Shown: one piece after another, positions 28,101-40,100 of the stretch
Layout of the letters: each line of letters opens with the position of its first letter
Position numbering within the stretch: the first letter of the stretch is position 1
NCBI RefSeq assembly: GCF_024362695.1
Contig: NC_065417.1
Coordinates: 1,915,001 to 1,979,000 of the forward strand
Direction: 5' to 3'
DNA length: 64,000 nt
DNA from: Pectinophora gossypiella
Taxonomy: Eukaryota; Arthropoda; Insecta; Lepidoptera; Gelechiidae
Translations under genes and position numbers: made by a program
The notes under the pieces: model-generated
What the model was told of the DNA's origin: nothing
What the model saw: only the letters and a program-made list of their open reading frames with translations
Database searches by the model: none

Positions 28101-31100
28101 CTTCATCGTCTCCCTACCATTATCCCGTTTTTCACAAGGTCCGCTTACCTAACCTGAAGATTTGACAGGTCCGGTTTTTTACGGAAACGACTGTCTGTCT
28201 GACCTTCCAACCCGCGAAGGGAAAACCAGCCCAATACAAGTTAGGTCACATACCTCCTAAAATGCATTTCTCGGGAATGTGGGTTTTACTCACGATGTTT
28301 TCCTTCACCGCTGAGCACGTGATAATCATTCATAATCCGAATAATCCGAAAACAAACTCGACAATCGCATGAATCCAGCATGTGCTGGATTCGAAGTGAG
28401 ATGCAAGCGTTCTACCAATTGGGCTACCACGGCTCCTGAGCCGGCATACATATTAATAATTATTATTTATTTTATTTAATTAACTAATATATTTATTGGC
28501 CCCGATTCCTGCAGACACCGCCTAATTTTATTTTAGGTTACCTATATCCGTCATTTTCGTATCCGTCGAAAAGGAAAGGGACGGATGATTCACAGCTCTT
28601 AATTTTAGGAAGAATGAGTAAATGAATGAATAACCCGGGCGAATCAAAAGGTACGTCGCTGGTATGCAATCCGTTTGACGTGCTGTCTACTTAACTGTGT
28701 CGGGTTATTGACTGATGTAAAATGTTTAGACGGTTGGTTTAGATTTGTGCTTAAAATTGACGTGTGTTCCATAAATTTTATGCTTGTCGATTACCCGTCC
28801 CTTTCCTTTTCGGCGGATAAGAAAATGACAGATATAACTTAAAATAAAATTAGATGGTATTTACAGGAATTAGCACCATTAATTCATTTAGTTATTTTTA
28901 TAATAACTAAATGAATTAACTAAATGAACTAAATGAATAAAATAAAATAAAATAATAATTAACTTAGGTGTACTGCGCTGTACTAAATGTTTCTTAACCG
29001 GCCGGCAAATATGTATATTTTGTCACATACCCGTGAAAGCAATGACAGAACCAGACAACAAGTGAAAGGATCATAATCTAGAATTCTAGACCGAAGTAAA
29101 ATCGAAACCTCGCTTAAATATGCACAATTCTACTTTCAGATCAGCTAGAAAACATAACCAGTTATTAAATTTAAATGTTTTTATTTCAGAGCTCAGGATT
29201 GTTCAAAATTAAGGTAATAATCATTGTCCCACTATTCAAATGCAGGTGGTATTTCACTGCGGTGTGCTGAAAGTGCTTTTTTACAGCTAATACTTAGACC
29301 GACGGCTTAACATGCCCTCCGAAGCACGGAATCATCTTACTTTTTCGGACAATCAGATGATTCATGCCTGCAATGTCTTTGCCAAACAAAGGACAGCCTC
29401 ATAAAGAGATTTCGACAATATCCCCATCGGGAATCGAACTTGGACATGCAGATCGTTAGCCTACCGCTCTAACCACTTGACTAGAGAGGCTATTATCAGG
29501 CTGATCACGGAAACGTATGAACAAATCTGACGTGTATTGCCGCTCTAGAGCCTTGAAATTATCTGCGCTAATGTTCTGCCAAACACGTGCTACTGTCTGG
29601 CTGCCTATTGAGAATTAAAAAAAACACTGCGATTTGACGTCATCACTCGTCATCGGCTTGATTACGAACGCGAAAGTTCGCGGGAAAGTTAACTTTAGCT
29701 AGCAACCATTAGCAAACGTACCGCGATCAAACTGAGGATGTTTTAAATGGTCCTCCAAACCGGTGAACATGTAGGCACGAAGATTTTGATGAAAGTTGAA
29801 TTGACACACCTGTTTCGCTTTTTTAACTTTCATCAAAATCTCTGGGATACCTACCCCAATGGGAAATAGGCGACATTTATTTACGGTCACGAGCATTAAT
29901 ATATTATATACACTTTGGTACTATGTCACATTAACTTTTTTGACTAATTGAACTGTAAGTCTCACTAAATGTCAAATATGTTAGTGCGACAGAGTCCTAA
30001 AGTGAGTACATTATATTGCTCATGACTGTATGTACGTATATTATATTATTGTGCTTTGAATGATATGTAGCTACTGGGTCAAAGATGAATTATGAAATGC
30101 TAATCTAGAAATAGAAGCCAATCTTGATTTAAATCCATGTCATTTTCTTTTTGACTTTACGAATAGGTTATTTGACTGGGTCAAAGATAAATTATAACAT
30201 GCTGTTCTAGAAATAGAAGCCAGTTTAAGATGATCAAAAATCAATCTCATTTTACTTTTCGACTTATTTTCGAATTTTATTTATGAATTAAGTAACAATG
30301 AGTACGACGTTTGACCGCTTTTATTGATGACGTCACAGGACAGTATTTCTATACAAACTCCAAAGAAAACTTTCGTTTTGACGTTTCATAAAAACTATCT
30401 TATTTGACTAAATTGTCAAGTAGCCTATTATTGAGAATAATACATAAAATATAACTAAGTATGACCACGTTTATTGACGACATACGTGTGTGTTTCTTCA
30501 CAAATTCCGTAGAAATGTATCGTTTTGACATATCGTAAAAAGTATCTCATTTGACTAGATTGCCCTCTCGGCTGTGTCTGAAAGTCAGCGAGCGAGTTTG
30601 AATTTCGAAATAGATTTGAATAAACTCCTTTGATTGGGATTTGTTCGGAATACAACTCTCTTTCAAATAATATATTAGATTTAGATTGATTTCGCTTTAA
30701 TTATGTTAATTTTAAGAAAAAGATGTTGGAACATTTATGTTTGAATTATAAATATGCATTTTTCATATTCTTGATTGTTACAAAGTTTAACACTTAAACT
30801 TATTGATAGAGCTATGTACGCCGTTACTGTGATCTACATCAGACCCTTTATAATTTTAAGATAAGCAAATACTTAATGTATACCATGTGGGTTTCTGAAA
30901 GGCAGTAAATTCCCTATGTTCATACATAGTTCATAGTATGAACTGATTGCGTAACGCCTGCTAGATTTTAATAGCAATTACCCAGTAAATAGAATTAGTA
31001 TTGTCATTTTAAAGGGCACTTATACCTACTTATATTTGTTATGAGTTGTTGTTACGAGTCTACACTTATTTAGCATAATACAAAATAATGATTTCTTATA

Positions 31101-34100
31101 ATTACATTATTTATATTTCTATTGTTACATCAAAAAATAAATACACCTATGAATAAAACATACTCTGGATATTATTATAAAGCTCGTGCCAAAATAATAA
31201 CATTTGTTTCGAATAATCATCTATTTATGAATAATTTTGTTAGGTAAGTAGGTAGAAAAATAATAAAAAACAGTAAGTTTACAAAAAATAAGAATAGGTA
31301 ATTAATTAATTATTAAAAACAACGTTCCCAAAATAGGTATCTATATTTAAGCATAGAAGTAGGTAACTATATATTATTATACAAGGTCGTTGTCGGGAGC
31401 TTACAGAATAACGGAACCCTACAATTCCGCAATTATTGCACAAAAGAGATCAATACAAAGAAGTGCTAGTTTAATTATCAAAAAACCGATGTTTACCGAC
31501 AAATAATTGGCGCGCAAACACACTGCAGTCGCGTGACAATAATATACACGAGCGCAAAGAGCTATTTATAAAAGTTTCTGTTTTAATCAAGGTCAACTTT
31601 ATAATTATGCAATTCGTTCACAATAATAATAAATAATAATAATAATAATAATTTATTCAGAAAAAACATTAAGTACTTATAATTATTTTCAAACAATCAT
31701 CTTCAGACAAAGTATTGGTACATATTTTAACTAACAAATTCACAATAATTTCTATAACAAATAGTTATAATTTAAAATAAAAAATATAATGTGTTTTGCT
31801 AATCGTAAATTACAGGCATATTTTATAGTTTTGGTATAGTATATCTGAATTGAAAAAAAAAGCTTTTCCAAATGTTTTAAATTAATAACATGTAACATAG
31901 CATCACACCTGTATCTCCGAAGGGGTAGGCAGAGGTGTATAGTATATAAAATGCACCCACCTAACACCAGCTTTGTTTATAAAAATGTATGACAATATTT
32001 TTGGAAAAAGAAATTCCCCATTTAATACCTACCCAAGTGTCAAATGTGCATAATGCCTATTAACCACATGCTTCGTCAAAGTAAAGTTTGGATAATTATA
32101 TACCTTGTTTAAAGCTGCAGTAGCTTTAGGCGGATGAGACGTTCGTTATGTAAAAATTGACGATTCAAAGTGTAACTATGTTACCTACTGAATAAAGATA
32201 TTTTTGAATTTGAATTAGTTTGTTTTTTTTATAAGTATGCTATATTTTCTATTTATGTTTGTTTGCTATATTTCGTACGTATATGTCTCCGATACACGCA
32301 TTCGTTATACAATAGATGTCCATTTTAAGACTATTCACGCTCAGTTCGCAGTTATAATTTAACACGTAAGTGCCTATAAACGCTTCTCACGTTGAAGGTA
32401 ATATAATTGTCGATACTATGAGCAGGCAAAAAATATACTTCTTAGCCTGGGCTTAGTAACGCATAAATATATAGCAGTTGTAGTCATATAATTTCAAAAG
32501 TATATGAGTATGTAGGCTGTTATAAGGTTATGAAATAACACCCTGAGTAGATCTGTTAAACAATGTCCGGGATCCAATCATAAAGTGACCTTTCCAAGTA
32601 GTCTTACGTCTGGTTTTTGCAACCAACTTTCAGTGGAACGAAAAGGTAAGAGTCCGGTTGAGTAAATGCCATATAAAGCAAACAATATCACGTGCAAATA
32701 AAAGAAACCCAGTGCCACTGTTGCCTCTACTCAGACGATGTGAGGCTTATGTACAAAACCTACTGTTACGTAAAGTACTATGTGATACGTTTAAGATTTT
32801 AACCATAAGTAGGTACCTACTTTCTTTTTTGAACCCAATCATACATGTACAGTCATGAGCAATATAATGTACCCACTTTAGGACTGTGTCGCACTAACAT
32901 ATTTGACATTTAGTGAGACTTACAGTTCAATTTGTCAAAAAAGTTAATGTGACATGGTACCAAAGTGTATACATATTAATGCTCGTGACCGTACTGTATT
33001 GTGGGGGTTATGTCTGATTGTTGAAATTTAGTTCTGTGCAATAAAGTATATTTGATTTGATTTGATGTATTGCATGAAAACTACACCTCACTGATTTTGT
33101 AACTTCAAAATTGATGTAAAATGGCTTTTTGTGATAATACATTTTTATTCTTATTATTATTTCGTTTCCGTATCTCGGGCCTATGGAGTCCCGGACTTTT
33201 GGATGGCGTGTGTGGGGCCGAAGCCAACACGTAGAGGCCCCTTAAGACAATTTACTCTAAATGTATATTAACACATAAACTGGATGGAAAAGCAATAGAT
33301 ACTTAAATTTACTCTTAAACATTTAGAATGTATTATTACGCTTAAAGGTTAATCTTTACACTAACTATATTAAGTTGTACTAACATTTCTCTGTTTAACA
33401 AGATGTAACAGAAATATTTCGTTGTTTACATTACTTGCCTATACTGTAAACTATGGTTTGATATGGTTATCGCATATTATTTACGTCGGAGTTAGTATCT
33501 AGTATTCAATAAATATTGCAATATTATTAGCTGTTACCTATCATTATGTTAAACAAAGTTCACCTACGTGCATCTGCATTTGCTCTGAATATTGTTCGCA
33601 CTCTAGCAATCTAGGACGGATCGATTGTGGAAGGTGTCGGTTACACTCTCGCCATTCGTAATACGTCACTGCCTTCGGCAAGTAATCTCAACTGAGTCGT
33701 ATTTACGATAATATTATAAAGAGGTATTTGTGAGCTATAATCTATAAACTCCCTCAACTAGGTACTCATTAGGTAAGAAACTTTATACCAATATATAGAA
33801 TTGACTTATGAAATATTGGACTGATAACTACCGGGTGATTTTAATATAGGTAGTCCACGCGAGCGAAATTGCTAGAGTACCATAAAATTAAGATTTATGT
33901 CAGATATATCTAAAAGGTTCATTACACTATCCAATTTTTCATCGGCCATCGGGTGTAGTTATAGGTACAAAATTTATGTATGTATGGTATCGTGGTCCCG
34001 CCCACAGATGAGCATCGGGTCCAATAGATTAGGCAGTGTAATAAGCCCTTAAGGAAAGAAATGAGAAAACTTCGTATCATCAACGTAAAGGTCAGTAAGA

Positions 34101-37100
34101 ATAAGGGGTCATCTCGTTAGTATGACAGACATATTACCCAGTCTTACATCTGTCGGAAGAACCTATGGGACGTTCCCATTTTCTGTTTTTTTTTTTTTTT
34201 GTAATGGTAATATCATCTCTTTTATGTGTAATTCCATGTACGGTAAACTATTAAATAAATATTACCGCGAATTCCTGTAGTACTGGCTACCCTAGTAAAT
34301 ATTCAAACTCAAAAATATCGTCTTTAATTTTCATTACATAACATAGTTACACACTGAATCGTCAAATTTTACTTAAATATATTTTATATCGAAGGTTTAA
34401 TTCGCCTAAAACTGCCGCAGCTTCTCACAACCTGTATAGCCGAGGAAAAGAAGTTGCAATAAAAACAGGGCACTAGACGTTCTTAAATATCGCTGAAGAG
34501 TGTATCATATTCCTCATAAATACAATACTCGCTACAAGTTGTGATTTTGACCCAGTATGCGTGAATTGTTTACTGTATTTAAAACGAACCAGTCCATCAG
34601 TAAACGTTTAATTTCTTGCGGCTTCTTCGAATAAACAAATACCAATCAACGTTCAAGATGAGGCTTCACCACGTGGCCTTGATATCGCTGTTTTTATGTC
34701 ATCAAGGCCATGAGATGTGCGCAAGAAACGCCTTTCTAGGCGCCGCCGGACAATGGGACTGTTGACCGATTTAAGTGTAAGTAGGTTATGGATTCCACGT
34801 TAATCCATATTTGAAATGTGACTGAGGCTTCTTACCAAGTATTATTTGCACGGGTTTGTTATACTTATTCTTCTTTCTCCCTAGGGTTGCCTGGCAGATA
34901 TTGCTATTTTGCAATAAGGACGCCAATGATACTTCTGTCCTATTTTGTGTGCAATTAAGAGCATTTATTTTGTATTGAGGGGTGTTTAAGTTTTGACGAA
35001 TTTATGTTAGTATTATTATGCAAATTTTCTACATATCTACATCGTTTTTCGCAACTGTACTTGCTAAATAAAGATAATATCAAAACATATAACAAAAATA
35101 AAAAACGCTATTCCTCATCCACTGCGAAGTAAAAAGAAAAAATCTATCATCATCTATCATTTTAAAAAGATGATTGATTACACTATATACTACTTAGTAT
35201 GTTATAAGCATAGACAAATAAAATTCAACATCCTTATTGATTGACAAATAAGTATTTCGACTGCAATGTCAATGTTAGCCAAAGAATCGGTTGTCATATT
35301 AGTAAATCTAATTTGAATATTGACGTACTTGCGTAGCCTTATATCAGTGTAATAAGCTGTTTGAGGTCATGTTCACCGCAACCCAAAAATAACCGCTATA
35401 AAACCGTTTTACCGTTGCTACGAATAATGTCTGGAGTTGTAATGCATGGCCAATGGGACTTAACTTTATAATTTGATTAATTTTTACTCACAATACTTGT
35501 AAAAGTTTTCAAATACCTACGGATAAGTAAACAGTACATTGTGACGGGGAGAACCTTCAAACGCGTAGTTACATGTATTGTAATGCACCAAAACTTGTCT
35601 GCTTTAACACAGTCATGTTTCAACTACTTACATACATACATAAATTCACGCCTACTTCCCACCGGGATAAGCAGAGACTTTGGAATTCCTTTTGCTTCCA
35701 TCCTGACATACTTCTCTTGCTTCCTCCACATTCATTTATCGTTTCATATACGCACGCCGCGCCGGTTCAGACTAGATAGTACTGAACCTTTTCTAAGGAC
35801 GTCTCCAATTTAGTCAATGTACGTCCTTTTAGGAGTTCTAGGACTAGGATTAGGAGACTGATATTATCTACACTCGTTTTATCTGGCGGTATATTTCAAT
35901 ATGCACTTAATTACTAGTCTAGCAAGAATTCCAGTTACGAGGAATAACAAAAAAACCGTCCGTCGAGGTCTTCGAATTACTTTTTAAAATAATTCCTTAC
36001 TAAAAATGTGGAAATACGGTAAAATTAATTTTCCACAGCATAATGAAAAGAGGTATTGCAAATTTCGTGCCTGACTATTGTTCAAGATGTACCTTGAACT
36101 CCTTAAAATTGAAAGCGCTGAATTATAAATACATTTGAAAGAAGTTGACTGAATTCGCTTTGCAAATTCTCCGAATGGGCTTTTTGTACAGTGCATCAGA
36201 GCGTAAAGTAGAGCATCAGGGTGTTTAAAAATGCCAAATCAAAGCAATTCATCTAAAAAATATATTGCAATTTGACATCTGCGCATGTAAAAGTAAATGC
36301 ACAATAAGATAGAAATGTCAAATAGCAAGTAATATTGCTTTTTTAATTATGTTGCTTCATAGTGGCCTTTTAACCCCAAAATCAAAAATTCAAGAGTTTT
36401 ACTTAGACATAGTTTATAGCGGAACATGCATTATAATAATATAAGGTAAATGCAAAGTAATCATCACAATTCAGACTTTGCCTGTCCTAAAATTCAATCC
36501 TAAACATAAGACAATTAATTATATTTTACTCGTGAAGTCTTTCTCCGGCGTTTTTCTTTCAATTAAACATTTTTTTTTTCAATTACGAAAATGTTAATAA
36601 GTATAAGAGATCTATGAGCCAATTGCTTCCAGTAAATGGAAATACCAATCTCATGCAAAAACGACTCAGTGAGGTTTTTTTATACTTTATAGCGTCATTC
36701 AATTATTTATTTGTATAGTTCGCTTTTTGTTGTTAAACTTCAACAGACGTGAATTCAAATCACACATTTTTTAGTGTTTAAATTCAATGTTGATTTGATT
36801 TAACAAAACTTAATTCATATTCATGATAAACGTGTCTACTCTTAAACATTTCGAAAACATCACCGTCTAACGAAACAAGAGAAAATTAAACAATAAAAGT
36901 GAAATCCAAATTACCGTTAAATTATATTCACTGCTCACCTAAATCAAAGAACAAAACAGATAAGATCAATATGAGATCGCTTTCAAAGGCTAGATGCAAA
37001 TTTGCTTACCGAAGCAATAAGATTTTTAAAGATTCTTAATGTAGGAAGTATGTAAAGACGACCTTTACTTCCGAAAAAAACAAGCCCATAGACCAAGGGA

Positions 37101-40100
37101 AATATTTCTGTCAAACAGGAAGAAAACTTGTACACTTCCGACTGCGATTGTTGTCATTAGCATAAGTTAAGGATTTTTCTATGTCAATGATAACTCGTGC
37201 AGGTATATAACATTTAACGCTTTAGCTGATTTATTTATGTTTTATATAATACACGTTGACTACTTTTCAAGTTTCAAAACACGACCTTAAGTTACACCAA
37301 TAAAGGCCACCAAAATTATGTAAAGGTTACCCGAAAATATCTCACGAGAAATTGTTTTTTTTTTTTTCTGAATACGACGGTTATGACAAGTTTACATTCA
37401 TTCGTACAATATTTATGTCGGTTCCTTTACAGTAAATAAACGTGTACATTTTTTAGTTATTGAAAGGCTCATGCTTGATAATGTTGATATCCTGTTTTCC
37501 ATGATCTATATTTGTGTTAAGTATTAGAGAAGTGTCCTTAATGTCACGACAAATTACCTCGTTTAAGGAGTAGACCTTCTTTTTAAAGGCTATATTTTAA
37601 GCTCCGGTACATAATTGTGCCGAATCCCACGCACTACACTTTATTTTAGTGTGACGGATTTAAAAATAGTGTCTTTCACTTACGATAAGTGAGATAAAAG
37701 AGCTAGTAGTTTTAAAACTGTCAAAGCTAAATAAAATAAAGTTTCAGCACCATTTTGTGCACGCCTTTTGCAAAATTACAAGCTGCTTCTATGCGCAACT
37801 GTCATGTTACATTATTGTCTTTTTAGATAAATTGCTTTAATGTGGTCTTTTTAGACCGTCAAATCAGCAAAGAGATGCCGTTCAATTTGAACAGCAAAGC
37901 AATAAAATTTCATTCAAAGCAAAAGAACAATCAGGTTTTAGTTTACGAGTACTGCCTTTCATTGGCATCATAGCAAAACAGCTGTTTAACCTAACAGTAC
38001 TCAGTAACCTAAAATAATATTTTAGACATATTTTTTCACAGAATACAAACCTTCTCCAACCAGTCATAGGTTTCCGCCGTAGATCCTCTTCACTCAGCCC
38101 ATATAGGCCAATACACGCTATTAGCCATGCTGTCACTATTAAGTAACAAATGACAATCACTCGAAACGGCAGCAGTATAACTGTGAATATCGCCGTCTGA
38201 AACAAAATTTTTCTTTTTAAGGGAAAGCTAGGTAGGGATTCTTGCCACTAAGGTACTTAATCAATCATTTATTTGTTTTGAACTATATATCAAATAAGTA
38301 TAATTGTTTTAATAAATTTAAACCTTTAATAATATAGAACTTTCACATACAGGTTTAAATAGTAGTGTTTGCACAGCGATTAACTAGCGTAACATATTGA
38401 TTACATTATACTTGTTTCTAATTACTGGTTACATCTAATGGCTATTTCGTAATTCATTGGTGATTATTTAATGAAAATAAAATATCTTTTTAGCCATATA
38501 CTGTCCCGCATAATATCTAGATACTGAGTTACACAGAAATCCAAAAACATTTTGGATCAAAGATAAAATAAATCTACTTATCTATCACCCACTTTATTTA
38601 GACCTAACGAATATCAGAGTAAAAAAAAATATCTTTAAATTCAAAATATCTTTATTTAACAGGTTATTACCTGTAACAATGTACATAACACTTAGAATTG
38701 TATTTTTTTATATAAAAATTTTTTGCCTAAAACTATTGCAACTTCTTAACCTGTATACTTGTATAGCCGAGTACAAGTAGCTGCAAGAAAAATCTCGGAA
38801 CAGGGCCTTAGACGTTCTTTATAACTGATGTGATGAATGTTATACTCATTTTAGTATAAATATTTAAGTTAAAGGTCTATTAAAATTAAAAGGTAAAAAT
38901 GTTTCTTGTTGTAAAAAGTTTATTTTCTTTATTGGAAAACTAATAAAATGTACGTTACAAACTTTTTCACATCTACGTGAGGTTCAAACAAATTACCGGT
39001 TTTTAAATTGTTTGATCTGTTCCACTGACCAAGAATGGTTCGGACAACTTCGAACTTACTCTGTCGCATTCTTATACTTTAAGAAAAATACTGTTCTAAC
39101 TAAGGAAGTACCCAATATCCAAGATCTTTATTTAAGGTTCCAGAATCCACCTTTTTTATTCTGGACTTTGAACTGAAAACCTGGTATTATAAACAATTAG
39201 ACGTTTACTTTTATCTGCATTTTTTCACACTCTTACCTACAAAGATTAAATATGCGTTATTCTTGAAACTTTTCAAAGAAAATAGTAAATAGTAGGGTGT
39301 CTTATAAACACAATGTCTCTAAAAGTAGGTACCTACGTATTTTATCTGACTTAATCGTTTTATATTGGCGTTAATTAAACCTTTCTAACTTTATAGAATT
39401 TTCTCTTTTATGTTCCTCGAAGGAATCTGAAGACGTTGATAATCACCCGTTTTCATCTTTATTGAGACTTCATGATTCTTTATTAATATACATGTTTTAC
39501 GGCGGAGGTCCGTGTTGCTCTATTGTTGTACGATACTTCGAGTTTTTTTAGCTACATTATGATTTTTAATGACATGAAAATCACAATGTTTGAATTATTT
39601 TTTGTTTCCAGTCAAGTAATGTCGTCGGCAGATGCTTTATACGTCAAAAAAATAATTACTTTGTTGTCTAGCATATTGTCAGGCTTTTGTAGTCAATTAT
39701 ATTAGTGACATAGTTTATTATCTTATGAATCAAATCTTACGATGTACTTTTTTCAATGTGACATGTATTAGCACTTGACTGACAAAATACTAAAAATACA
39801 TCGGTTTAGATAATAGGCAAGGTCATTGCCATCAAATACTTGGCTGTAAAAGACATCTAGTGGGATGGTGTGATGCTAATAATGCTGATAAATATAAATT
39901 GCATTATATTGTTGTTAACAGTAATGCTTCATGTATTTTATCAAGACAGACTTTTAGACGACGCCCTAACACGAGGTCGCGCCCATCTAAGCATTTCAAT
40001 GTTGTCTTAAATTTTGTAACCGGTGACTGCATTGCTCCCCATATATTCAGCCAAGTAGTAAATGCAAAAGGAAAATCTACAATAAGTCACGACAGGAAAA

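Noticed and set aside
30060..30660. Direct repeats of about 110 bp taken at first for a tandem gene array
   Set aside because: They are partial copies of a MITE also found at 51657-51930, with no coding frame.
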